Positions 46,961 to 60,317 of a stretch of DNA of 64,000 nucleotides are shown here, one piece after another. This stretch comes from Echiichthys vipera. Lineage: Eukaryota; Chordata; Actinopteri; Perciformes; Trachinidae. Position 1 is the stretch's first letter. Each line of letters begins with the position of its first letter. The notes beneath the pieces were generated by a model. That model saw only the letters and a program-made list of their open reading frames with translations, was not told the origin of the DNA and did no database searches. Position numbers and translations under genes: made by a program. Location: NCBI GenBank assembly GCA_963691815.1, contig OY829656.1:13186412-13250411 (forward strand), given 5' to 3'.

Positions 46961-47121
46961 CTTTACCTCCTTCAGCCTCTTATCCTCCATCTCTTCCAGC
47001 TTGTCCTCCTCTACCTCCTCCAGCCTCTTCTCCTCCTGCCTCTCCTACTCTCCCTCCTCCAGCCTCGTCTCCTCCACCTCCTCCAGCTTCTCCTACTCTC
47101 CCTCCTCCAGCCTCTCCTCCT
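46961..47121. repeat. CTC-rich minisatellite
   Basis: Imperfect units built from cctcctccagcctc and tctcctactctc, about 39-48 bases each, nearly pure pyrimidine on the + strand. The Pro/Leu-rich and Arg-rich frames over it are artefacts of the repeat. Confidence 0.88.
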
Positions 47122-47424
47122 GCCAAATATATATTGATGCATGACATGAACATTGGGACAATTTGGGGTGCAACAATCCTCTATTTTGATGATACGGTTA
47201 CAGAGGAAAGACTTAGTTTCACAATTATCATGAGTTTGGATGTATATAATCAAATTTGTAATCTGAGGTTTTATTGTATTTTCCCCTAAATCTTTCATTG
47301 TTGTTGTTTTTTTAACAGTTGGTGCCTTTCAACATAAAAATAATACATGAAAATAAGTGTATCTCTTTGGCATTAATTATAAGTTTTTTTTAAGTCATTG
47401 CATTGTTGAGGCTCTACAGTTATA

Positions 47425-47472
47425 ATATTTATAATATAATAATAATAATTATAATAATAATAATAATAATAT
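47425..47472. repeat. (TAA)n tract, probably the tail of the adjacent LINE
   Basis: aataat units with one ataatt interruption. It lies just beyond the 3' end of the minus-strand LINE fragment, so in LINE orientation it reads as an (ATT)n tail, as seen in several tandem-repeat-tailed LINE groups. Confidence 0.75.
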
Positions 47473-47929
47473 TAACAGATTGTTTATGATTGTTTATAGT
47501 TGAGTCCATATTACAGAGAGGAGGCGACAGACTCCTAGGGATGCGTTGTATAGTTTAATGACCACAGGCAGGAAATATTTCCTGTTGCGCTTTGTGGAGC
47601 ATCTGGGTGCGAGGAGTTTTCTGCTGAAGGTGCGCCTCTGCTGGGCCAATGTGTCGTAGAGAGGGTGGGAGACATTGTCCAGGATGAACCGGAGCCTGGA
47701 CAGCATCCTCCCCTCTGCCACGGTCGTCAGGGTGTCCAGCTCCTCCCCCACGACATCACCGGCCCTCCTGATCAGTTTGTTCAGTGTGTTGGTGTCTGCG
47801 ACCTTCAGCCCACTGCCCCAGCATGTGACAGCGAAGAAGATCGCACTGGCCACAACAGACTCATAAAACATCCTCAGCATCGTCCGGCAGGTGTTAAAGG
47901 ACCTCAGCCTCCTCAGGAGGCTCCCGTTA
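47473..47929 (-). pseudogene. 5'-truncated LINE retrotransposon, C-terminal end of the ORF
   Basis: A minus-strand open frame from about 47931 to 47494 reads SLLRRLRSFNTC, then MLRMFYESVVASAIFFAV, CWGSG, then a Leu-rich region and LDNVSHPLYDTL, with RKYFLPVVIKLYN near the end. I recognise this as the conserved segment after the reverse-transcriptase domain in fish non-LTR retrotransposons. The catalytic reverse transcriptase and endonuclease are absent because the copy is 5'-truncated at about 47930, the usual outcome of incomplete target-primed reverse transcription. The surviving ~145 codons contain no stop or frameshift, suggesting a fairly recent insertion. It is not a functional gene. 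Clade (L2/Rex1-type or another) not assigned. A target-site duplication is not obvious. Confidence 0.82.
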
Positions 47930-48481
47930 ATTTATGTTATCAGATAAAAAATTTCCTTTAGCAATCAATGTTTTGTCAAAGAAAATATATATCAGCTGTG
48001 TATGCTGGAGTAGAATATTTATTTCAGATTTACTATAAATGGAGTCCAGATATCCAGATGTGCGTGTTTAAAGCAGCTGTAAAGGTATCCATTGTGTCAT
48101 GATAATATTACATTCTATTACTTGGACTTTGAATGTCTCAATCTACTATTACACAGATGTTTCTCATCTAAAAAAAAAGTGAAGACCAAAGTGAGTGACA
48201 ACGATTTACGCAAATCTCTGTGGTTTAACTCTCCTTTAGTTGATGAACCTGCTAAACCTTGTGAGCCAATTCAATATCTAATCAGCCTCCCATCTCGAGA
48301 GCAAACACCTTCAGGCACCTCCTGTCAGCCTGCTGCTGCCAGTTACAGCAACACAGAGGAAACCAAAAACAGACAATTGTGTCTTAATCACTGCTTTCAA
48401 AGACTCTGATTTGAGATCTCTGCGAGAACTGTATTTTATTAACAAGCCAGTTTTGACATTAGCATTTGTGCCAGTCTACTT
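47930..48481. other. Intronic sequence without recognised features
   Basis: Short unique stretch between the LINE fragment and the next TIR element. The open frame at 48092-48409 shows no domain. Confidence 0.5.
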
Positions 48482-49098
48482 TGGCTTTGCTATTTAGAAG
48501 TGGTGTTGTTTGAGGTACATATCCATAGTCAGTATATTACCTTCAGTAGTTGGCAGTCCTGGAGAAGCAGACAGGAGTCATGGCACGGAAGCTAAGCAAC
48601 GTACACACATATTCAGTTCTCTTCAAACTCCATTGACAAAAATAGTAATTCTACCTCGCAGAACGTGGGATTTGATGGTCTACCCTGGCCTCAAATTGAT
48701 AGCTAGTTTGTGTAATTGTGTGACTTTAAAAGGCTTAAGGAATAACAAAGTAACTAACAAATCGAAGCAGTGGTAGAGCAGCAACTCCTATGTTCTGCAG
48801 GCTAAAATTACTGTTTTTGTCAAAGGAATCTGATTGCATTGAGGAGAGTGTGACAACAGCTTTAGTCTCCTGAAAAAAAAGGATTTCTGACAGCAAGGTA
48901 AAGGGGTTAGAATATTATAAATATAGCATTCACTTGATATGATATTGATATTGATCTTTAGTATAGTTTAGCCGTTGCCCCCGTCTACAGCAGTGCATTG
49001 CTTACCTTCTATGTCAGTACTCCTGTCTGCTTCACCGAACTGGGGGCACACCGACGCCGATAAGTACCTCACAAAACCCCACTCCAAAAGAGCCAAAG
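48482..49098. mobile_element. TIR element (family B), copy 1, diverged
   Basis: Left end ...gaagtggtgttgtttgaggt followed by tatccatagtcagtatatta and gagaagcagacaggagtca. The right end carries the inverse series: on the minus strand tggagtggggttttgtgagg, then gcccccagttcggtgaagca and gacaggagtactgacata. The interior includes tctgattgcattgaggagag and cagcaaggtaaagggg. It shares this order with copy 2 at 63270-63766. Non-autonomous. Confidence 0.75.
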
Positions 49099-52000
49099 TA
49101 TTACTTTAAAATTTTAAAATTAAAAGTGATACTGTAACATCTATTCATTTCAAGCAAATATTCTGCTACATTGTCTCCATGATTTATATGTCCCGTAATG
49201 TTTAACTGTTTCCTCCACTTTCACGGTAATCCTAATCCACTGGCCCCTCAGAAAGCATTTCACCTTCTGCCAGTCTGTCACTGTAAATAAATAGCTGTGA
49301 CACAGTCTACAATTCACATTGAATGGGAGCTTGTAAATTTGCTTGGCGCATCTGACAAAGTCCAGATCAGATCTTCATTCCACTTTGTAAGTTATGTCAA
49401 ACAGCACCTCTGCTTTGAGGCTTGCTTCTCTGTTTGAAGTCGCCCACACAGACATATGGTATCGCTCTCAGGATCAGTTTTTGTGGTTTTTTTTTTTACT
49501 TCCTGCTATTACACTCATCCAGTGTTCTATTCAGCAGTGTGTAAATCTGCCACAACCTTACATGGGCTATTGTGGCATTTTAATGTGAAAATGATTACCT
49601 TTTTGTTGTCACACATGTTCACTTACAGTATACTTATAATTTAATGTTGGGGGGTGTTTCTTTATCCTTTTTTATTTCCTTGTAAGATTCCTTTAGAGAC
49701 TTGAACCTCCAGCAACTATTCAGGTTATTACAGGATGGTTTTTGTAATGTAATGATAAGATTTAGATTTTGAGTGTGTCTCTATATGGGGGACAAATGGT
49801 AGACAGAAAAATAGATATAAATATTCCATCTCTAAAATTGACATAAAAAATAATGAGCTTGGTTTTAATGAACTTTTTCTTTCAGAGTTTGGTGCCAGCT
49901 CTAATGCGCTGGATAAGAAGAAAACGAAAAAAGTATTAATATTTCTGCCTGTATTTTGTGTAGGCATCTTGTATGTGCTCTGTTAAGAGTAACAAAGGTG
50001 TAATAGCTTACGCTAGAAGGAAGTATTTTCTAATGAGTGTTCCTCCTGACCTTTTGGCATTAACCTCCAAAAGAAAACAAAAAAGAAAAATCACCGCATG
50101 TGGCTTAAATCTCAGAGAACCAACAAAGTTATTAACATTTCTGTGTAGCGAGGGTTAACACATCCTACGCTACCAGACTCTATCACTCATGTACATTATT
50201 ATGTTCAAGTGACGGGGTTACAAGGCAGGACCGTTTTATTGATAAGACTGCATAGGAAGAAGACACCGCTTGACTGCTAGGGCCTGTAGCACTTCTTCTT
50301 TTTTGCAGAAGAAACCTGGACATGTTTGTTAGATGTATTACAAGTCACTGGGGCCTTCCCATGGTCCAGGCTTGTATGCAGTTCAGGCAATTTTGCCATG
50401 GGGAACTGTGATTGGATTCCCATTCTTCTGGTAGCTTTTGTGTAACATTCAAACCAGAGAGGACCTGGCTGGATCACACCACATATTTCCTCCCGGGAAA
50501 CCCTCTCAGAACCAGTCAAGCCCAGACAGGGCAAATATGCAGCTGAAAGGAAGACGCCGGACATGCCAAACAAGCACACAGAGATGCCATTGACTGCTCC
50601 AAAAATGATTTATCTGAGAAATAGAAAAGAGACATTTGTTTTGTTTTATTTCCCTTAGCGCACATCCATAAGTTTCACTGTTCTCCCTATACAGTCTCTC
50701 CTGCTGGACTAGAAACACACGTTGTTTAATTACTTCATCAACATGGGCTGGGCGTAACAGGTTCAGCTTAAAGGATGTCCATACCTGGCTGCACACACCA
50801 GCCTCCCTCAGAGAGGGCTGACTTGGTTCTTATTGGTCTCCTTCCAGAGACTGAGCAGGTATTGACTAAATAGAAAGAGGAAAAATGAAATTATGAGTGG
50901 ATCTGACAACCAAGCAGGTTAGCCCCTGCGTGATCTCTGAGAACAGATGAGCGAACACAGAGCTTGGCACATCTGTGCGAAGCACCAATCCTTCAACTTG
51001 ACGTGTAATACTGCCTATTGGTGGTCAATATGGGAATTGAGGGCATAGCAAAGGTTTCCGAGGCCATTCATTGCTTCAAAAGGAGCTCAACAGGATTGAT
51101 GAACTCATGCAGAGGAAGACTGCATGCAGAAAACACTGAGTGGCATAAACATCTTCTGCTATAATCAGAATTTGTTTTGTACACTATAAATGTACACAAT
51201 AAATGTACATTTCTAGACTTGGTTCAGTTTCTGCGAAATTTTTGCCTATACCTCACCCACTTCTAATGTTATCAGCCAACTGAATGGATGTTATCACTTG
51301 TTATCACTACTGTAGATATGTGGCAGCGTGGAGTAGCTACCTCCCTGTAGCATCAGTTGGCTGTTAAAATCCCCTGGTATGCTGGATCACGCATCTGCAT
51401 TGCTCAGAGCACCTGCAATTAAGAGTTCATTAGACGGATGGAGGCATGTGCAAAACTAGATGTGGCCCTTCTAGTTCGGAGGGGCAGAGATCTAAATCCG
51501 CTTCCAGAGGGCATGAGGTTATTGTAGGAATTGAGGGTTTTTGTGGTGTCTTCAGCTAACCAAGTAACACTAGTTACCATATAAACAGATAATAATGACC
51601 CCCTGAACCTACTAGTAGGCCTCCTAATTGTTGAGTCTGATAACCACCATACATGTGCAGGAAACAAATGCACACCATGAGCACAGGTGGACATGAAAAT
51701 GTTCCTGCCAAATTCAGTGGGACATAATGTATATTAACAGTTGGTGCGCTGTAAAAGCTAGCAATGAACCAATAAAAGAGCAGAAGCAGAACATCCAAAC
51801 AAAGATTTTATGAAGTAGAAATTCATTCAACATGTTTATCTCCTTAGGGAGAGTGCATTTTAGTGAGAAATGTAACAAAATTGTGTTTCCACAGTACCTT
51901 TAACCAGAGGCAGACAAACTCAGTGATGCCTTTTTTTATGTCTCTGCATGCAGTTAAAGATAGGTAGGTACAAGCTAACAATATCATAGCTCAGGTATAC

Positions 52001-52117
52001 TGGATAATCAAAGGTAGAAGAGATATGTCTCTCCTCTGAGCAAGACGGAAGATACTAAAGTGCTAGTTTTAAGCCCTACACTACACTTTTCTTGTACATT
52101 TGAACAAGTTATCACAG

Positions 52118-52173
<56 letters not shown>

Positions 52174-54304
52174 TGCCTCATCAGCAGAGGTTGTTATAGG
52201 CCAGTGGCTGTCCAGAGGTCAGATCATTACCAATGCAGCCATGGATCATAGACACAGACCTCATATTAGCCCTTCCTTCATCATTCCCCTCTGACCTCGT
52301 CCGCAGCTGCACCAGCTCTCATCTTTTTGACTACAAAATGGCCCAATACTTCTCCTTCATACTCACACCATTCCCCATAGACTCAACACAAGAATTCCAT
52401 CATTATAATTATTTCTACATTTATATCAATTGACAAATTTATCAGTCGAGTCTATTGCACCATTGGTTACTTGCTAAAAAGAGGCTATAGTATTGTGGAC
52501 CTCAAATCTCTGGAGGCACTGGTACTGACATTTCCCTTCAAGCTTCTCCAAAGTACTCACAAGTTCTCTTGTTGAAGGGGAAGGATTTTCATTACTGTCA
52601 TTGGTTATGTACTATAAAACATTTAGTGCTGGTCAGATAATGTCAGTTACTGTTCCTGTGGGAGATTATTGACATTTTACTTTATTCTACTGGAACAAGC
52701 TCACAGAGTTAATACAGCCATTTTAGAATATTTTCAGGCACTGTGTTCGGTGTTCTTATTGGCAAACTGTACAGGATATTTTTTAATAAGCCTGCCCTCC
52801 TTTTCAGATATAAATTCATGAAATATGAATAATATGAAATGAAATACAAGTAATGTATTGTGAGTATTTCCTGCTGAAATCGTGTCTGGCTTTTTTTATT
52901 TCAATCAGATAGCGCAGTGCTTCTGCTGCTGGCAGCAGGAGCTGGCAGGAACGGCTCAAAGCCTGTGAAAGTCAAATGCTGTCTATTTCACTTTGAGAGA
53001 ACAATTTTTGAAAATATGAGCTAAAATGCTAGATGCCTCAAGCATACTGTACTCCATTTTTGTCTACAGTACCATGGAAATAAAGCCTGAATAATACAGT
53101 AGTAGGAACTATTTTTTCAGCTCTAATGTGGGAAAAATGGGAGGCACACGCAACATTTGTTGAATTAACATACAAATTGCTGATAAATAATCTAACAGAT
53201 TTTTACGAATCTAGCAAGACAGCACTTTCCGTGTCAAAATGTTTTATATTCTGCACTGCACACTGCGTTAGAAGCAGCATGGTGATGTTTTACACTGATG
53301 AAATAACCAGGCAGCTTACCAGAATGTTATCACTTCTACTTAGTCACACTGCGCTGAGCACTCATGCATAATTGTGTACATAAGCATTTACCAAAATCTG
53401 TCATCTATTTAGCAATATTAAGCTGACTCCATTGACTATCCTATAGTCCTTATAGTGATATATTGAGCATCTAATGTCCACTTGCTTTGGAAAGTAAGAA
53501 TTTGAGCTCAGCACTTTTTTCCAGGCTTTGGTAGTAACCATGCCTTCTCAAAGCCAATGTCAGGCTTCTCCTTTGATGTATGGATGGAGGCGTTTTGTTC
53601 AAAGGGATAACCTTTTCTGGGCACGTCTTTGAAATGATAATTCACCAGCTTGCTGCAGGTGGAGCTGCAGCTCTCCCGGCAGACAGGGTCAATCAAAGTC
53701 AAATGGAGGAGCTGCTCACAGCTTCACCCAAGTAGCCCTTGCCAGTGCCTGGCTGGGGCTGGCAGCTCTGCTTCCAATATAATTCCTGGTAAAGGCAGTG
53801 GACACAAAGGATGTCACAGTGACAAGCAAATTTTAAGCAGCAGCCACAAAGGCTCTAGAAATGTTACACAGCGCTGATTATAGATGCCTTTTAGACTCAG
53901 AGCTTTTCCAAGATGCAGGCTGTGTGTTCCAGAAGTGAGGGGGACGCAGGTGTGCGTAATTACATCAGTAATAGTGCCTGGATATGGTCCACCTGCCTCA
54001 AAGTGAACCCTCTTTCCAATCCAGCGCTGCTGACAACAAAGGAGACGAGTGCTTGCTGATTATGGCTTTGATAATGCAGCCACAGGGCTGTGTTTTATGG
54101 GGAGATATTTCTGGCCCAGGAATAATTTGCTGGAATTATTCAATCCGTCTCAAACAATTGCATGTTCATGATCAGTGTATGATCACACACACAACATTTG
54201 TGTCATATATATCATGTCAGAGATGCATAAATCCTACACAAAACAAACACAATATGTACTTACTGTGTGTATGTGTGAGTGTATTATACATACAGTTAAT
54301 TTTG
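49099..54304. other. 5.2-kb mostly unique intronic stretch
   Basis: Contains one (CA)n tract (52120-52171). Otherwise I see no mobile element or gene. Short frames such as 50506-50796 and 51419-51694 on the minus strand have no domain. Confidence 0.45.
52120..52171. repeat. (CA)26 microsatellite
   Basis: 52 bases of alternating AC on the + strand. Confidence 0.97.
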
Positions 54305-54415
54305 CCCAGCCACTGTGATGGATTGGTGACCTGCCCAGGTTACCTTCCATCCAGTGCATGCTGGTGTTTACTCACTACAACCTTGTCCATACGCAAATAA
54401 AGCGAATGAATAAAT
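54305..54415 (+). mobile_element. Diverged LINE/SINE 3'-tail fragment
   Basis: The sequence ccactgtgatggattggtga cctgcccaggttacc ... ataaagcgaatgaataaa resembles the conserved 3' tail of L2-type fish LINEs and their SINE partners (tgygatggactggcgacct ... gataagcggt ... gaatga). It is heavily diverged and only about 110 bases long. Confidence 0.55.
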
Positions 54416-55424
54416 TATTTTGGCCAGTGTTTCTTTTGTGTATCAGTCTTCTGTTGCTGTTGTCCATCTGGATGCAGCCATTCAGGACCCTGAATGAGCC
54501 GGTGCCTCGGTAACGAGGCAGCACAGGGCACAGATCTCCCTTGGGTTTGGGCTCCAGCTGGAGCAGACATGCTAGGGCAACCTGTCCCTATTATTGTTTG
54601 TGACAGAATCAAGAAGGAAATGCAAGTAGAAAATGTGTGTGCGTTGTGCCTGCGCGTCAGATTCTGCTGGCAGTGCCCCCAATGTAATTATGGGCATGGG
54701 TGGCCAGCTATGACAGCTCATCTGTCAGCCAGCCAATAGAGTCTGGGGCACCTGGTGAGCCCTGCGCCAGAATGATGAGCCACAGATACACACAAATTAA
54801 AAATTACATACAGTATTTCATGGAACAAGAAATGTGGGTAAAGGACACTTTCCTATTGTTTCCATTAACACTGTGGCACATGCATCTGCCACAAACTGAC
54901 AGAGCTAGCCACTCCCAAATCGTGTTCCTCTGTATTTCATGTGGCATGCAAATGAGTTACAAAGGCGTAGGTTGCACTCGTTGCATTATCATTTTAATTA
55001 GTCTCATTTTATTATATATTCAGAACACAATTACAACTCTGAGGCATTGGTTTTGAATTGATTAGACAAGATGAACAATGTGATCTGCAGAGGGTTTAAA
55101 TGAAATAATCTTTAGCTAATTTAATCCTCACTTTTTGGGTACCAATACTGTCTGTCACTGTGGAAAGTACCCCCTCATGTAGGCGTGATTTTAAGCAGAT
55201 CACCAGCAGCGTAGTGTACATAGTGTACGGCGTTTTTTGCATGCTGCCATTTTTTTTTTAATATAGTTTGAGTGACTGAAAAAACTGCAGTCACTATTGA
55301 AAGCAGCTTGGCTATTTGACTGCAGTGTTTTAACTCAACCTTTTAGTATCAACTCAGCTGCTTGGAACCGTGTGTGTTACTAAAATAACCTTGTGCTTGT
55401 TGTAAATATTGCTGTATCACAATT
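54416..55424. other. Intronic sequence; right part may be an old repeat
   Basis: 55130-55400 has motifs (gcgtagtgtacatagtgtac, caactcagctgcttggaacc) that look repeat-like, but I cannot assign a family. Confidence 0.4.
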
Positions 55425-55527
55425 CGGCCGCCAGTTTTTCAAAATTGGGATAGAAACAATATATAACAATACATACATTTATATTGTTTTGACAATATAC
55501 AGTATTTTGTCATATTGCCCAGCCCTA
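55425..55527 (+). mobile_element. 3' terminus of a gggctgggcaata-type DNA transposon
   Basis: Ends tttgtcatattgcccagccc ta, the inverse of the tagggctggg(c/a)aatat terminus that begins the element at 59778. The interior is AT-rich and differs from that copy, so it is a related subfamily or a truncated remnant. Confidence 0.6.
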
Positions 55528-57195
<1,668 letters not shown>

Positions 57196-57197
<2 letters not shown>

Positions 57198-59777
57198 CAA
57201 TGTTGGGCATGAATTATCCTGTTTCACAGTGGGCAGTCGGCTCCATAAAAGAGTAATAGAAATCCCTTGGGAGTTGCTGTCCTGTGGCCTTCCAGGACTA
57301 GCGGTATGCACTATCTTGCCGTATTATCACTTTTCTCTCAATCTGTTTATCAGCAAGCCCACAACTTCAAAGGAGACTTAAAGCTTTCCTTCATTTTCTG
57401 TGGGGGATGAGGGGTTAAGAGAGTGAGTCTACATTTTATGAACAAAGCCCCACCCCAAGACATCGAGCGAAATAAAATCTTACCATTATGGATGCAATTC
57501 CGAACATTTACTCCAAAGCATGGATCATAAACTATTAATGGATTTATGTCTGTATGAGCACCAGAAGGGTACCTCTTTGAATCAGATCCTTGTTAGGGTC
57601 AGGACATCATAACATCACTATCCTGCATGGGGGAAGATGGGGGAGGAGGCGGATAGCCACCATTATGGCTGTTGTGTAAAATTGCCATTATTCAGTCAAG
57701 CGATTATCTGCTGCTGTGGCGTGTAATGCATCTCTGTAACTTTGACTGCACATGTTACTTCACTGGAGAAGGGTGACAGTGAAAGAGGTGACCTATTTTT
57801 ATGCATTCTCTCAAAAGCTCTTTGAGTGACTCATTCTAGACACATTATCACAGTACAGGAAGTGAACATGACCAGCAGAAGATAACTGCAGTAGCCCCAC
57901 CCCCCCCCCACCCCCCACCCCTGTTTACAGTAAGAATTGCAGCACACTTGGGTGTCAAATTGTTGATTGAATGATTGATATGTTTATATCACACCTGCCG
58001 AAATCAGGTTGTGAAAAAGAGGGAGATTTTCTGGGGTATCGGCAAATGGCCTACCCTCAACGATCCTGCCCCCATAAAACCTTACACTACAGATGAATAG
58101 AATAAATACAAGGATGTGAAAACCACTTAGTTTAGTAAAATCCTGTCCTGTTTGCTGTCTTAGGTCCACAATTGTGGAAAGCGTTCCCAATCAGGACAGA
58201 AGAAAACCTACACCAGCGTCCATCGCACACTGGAAATTCCCCTTTTCAGACTTCACATTGGTCCATGAATCAATAAAACACATATATTTTAAAATATTTA
58301 AAAAATTGAGCACTTGAAGCCGTTAAGCCTCTTTGATCATTTTTACGTACTCACATGGGTTTTTTTAGGTAGTACCATCGTGGTTGAATGCACTTATTGT
58401 ATTGCTATAAATGAATGTAATGTAAGCCAGTGTAGAGGCTGAGTGAGCACGAGTCAGGCAGGCTCGTTTGACGACACATGCTCTAGACTGGGTTGCAAGG
58501 TTCCATGAAATTAAGCGTAATGTTTGAAAATGATTATGCTGCCCTCCAATCTAATCTGGCAACACGTGACCCACACAGAAAAAAAGGGTTGAAAATTGGC
58601 AGAACCCATGAAAATCATGAGTGTTTGCAGGTATGTTATTTATTTATCTACATGTAAATGTTTGGCATATGTCCTGTCTACTGAAAGTACCACAGTCCCC
58701 GATGTTCTATGTATCATCTGACTCATCATTTATCGTCTTGTGCTTTTGGAAAAAAATAAATCGCCTTCATACTAAACTTAATCCTTTTTTTAAACAAGTG
58801 TATTTATTAAATTTAATATTTGACATAACTCCACAAGTATGTCAACAAACAATCAAAAAGGTTCACTTAAGAACACTCATGACCATCTAATTACACTTTA
58901 CTTGATCTCCTAAACTTGGCTAAGGTACGTTTTATTTGTACTAAATGGAATATTTAAATGGTTGTGACCCTGAGGGTAAAAAATGAAATGGTTATCAGCT
59001 TTCTACTGAGCCAATGACTAGAAGTCAAATAACTCAAATATGCTTGAAGTTAAGTTAAATTAATGTGTAATAATTTGTCGTCATAAACTTTTCGTGTCTC
59101 TGCTTTCCAATCTGTTCCCTTTGGAGATGCATGTGGAAGAAGTAATAAGTTAAAAACAATTTGTCTCTTCATCATCGTCTAATGGCAGCCTGCTGTACTG
59201 CTTCAACAGCAAAGCTAACTTTGTGGTTAACTCTGGCCACATCAAAGGTTGGTTATCTGTACCAAATATATAATGTAACTGTGTTTCCAAGTGTGAAGCT
59301 ACAGCTTTCAAATAATTCAGTGCACAGTTGGTAGATTGGGGGTCTGGGAGCAGCGCAAGCAAATACAAAAAGCAAGGTCATCCTGAGTGATTAGAAAGTT
59401 AGACATCTCAGTAGGCAGTGAGGAAACAGGGGAGTGACTGGCATTGATCATCAGCACCCACTGAGCTATTAAAGTTATTTTGTGCCAAGAGCCCGGTTTC
59501 ATCTTTATTGAAATTTTTCAATGGTAGACTTTTACTTTGTGAGCAGCCATCGAATGCAGCACATAGATTTCTTTTTAACATTGTTAAGGATTGATCCTGT
59601 CACCTCTGCGTCTGTTCTTTGATCAACATATAACATAATATATTTATATATAACATATTACAGTTGTTGATGACCACTTAACTCTTCCAGTTTTCATTGG
59701 CATAATGTACTTTTAAACAACTGCACAGCTATAAAGGCAAATGCCATTGTCTGTATTGTTTTTTATGATCTTGTTCC
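57196..59777. other. Intronic sequence without recognised genes
   Basis: Includes a C-rich run at 57897-57922 (poly-C broken by single A). The block 57640-57790 is GC-balanced and free of repeats; see findings. Confidence 0.45.
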
Positions 59778-60060
59778 TAGGGCTGGGAAGTATATTGATA
59801 TCATATTGATATCCCGACATGAGACTAGATATTGTCGATATTGTGGATATCGTAATATGACATAAGTGTTGTCTTTTCTTATTTTTTAAGGGCTGCATTA
59901 CAGTAAAGTGTAAAAGTGTAATGTACCCACTTTATATCCACATTACTGATGATTATTTATCCAAAATCTCACTGTGTAAATATTTGTGAACGCAGCAATA
60001 TTTGCTATGTTATAATGTTATAATATCAATATCCATGAATTTGGTCAAAAATGTGAGATT
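59778..60060 (+). mobile_element. gggctggg-terminus DNA transposon, 3' end missing
   Basis: Starts tagggctgggaagtatattg, followed by repeated gatatc motifs, gacataagtgttgtcttttc, ggctgcattacagtaaagtg, ccacattactgatgattatt and aatttggtcaaaaatgtgag. This is the order of a very common teleost hAT-type non-autonomous repeat. The expected closing ...gcccagcccta is absent. It lies only about 180 bases upstream of the exon acceptor at 60238. Confidence 0.78.
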
Positions 60061-60238
60061 TTATTTTCTCTTTTCTTCTTAACTCACTGTCTTGTTTTAC
60101 ATAAAAAGTTTCAATTTCCCAACTTATTTAACTGATTAGATTTCTGGATGGATATGATTGTGGCCTGCTGGTGCAGACTACCATCAGATCTAAACGTGTC
60201 TACTCATTGCTCTTCTCACTCCTTTGTTTCCTGTGCAG

Positions 60239-60317
60239 ATCACCCGGGTCATTTTCTGCGTCTTCCTCGAGACTGACTTTGCCATCTACAAGAAGAAAAT
60301 GTCTGTCATTTTCCCAG
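60239..60317 (+). CDS. macrod2: MACROD2 internal coding exon (last macrodomain strand and helix)
   Basis: 79-nt internal exon. The acceptor is strong: a long C/T tract ending tttcctgtgcag (AG at 60237-60238). The donor is cccag|gtatgt (GT at 60318). Translation starts in phase 0 with ITR, continues VIFCVFLETDFAIYKKKM and ends SVIFP plus one base of the next codon (phase 1). This matches the final beta strand (IIFCVFL in mammals) and terminal helix (IYKKKM) of the MACROD2 macrodomain. MACROD1 would read DEDIYRSRL here, which favours MACROD2. Joined to the 1696-1769 exon, the peptide ...NPDK-ITRVIFC... aligns with the family without a gap, so no coding exon should be missing between them. The variable acidic C-terminal tail typical of MACROD2 should be encoded by exons beyond this window. 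Position +1 of the acceptor is A rather than G, which is acceptable. Confidence 0.93.
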
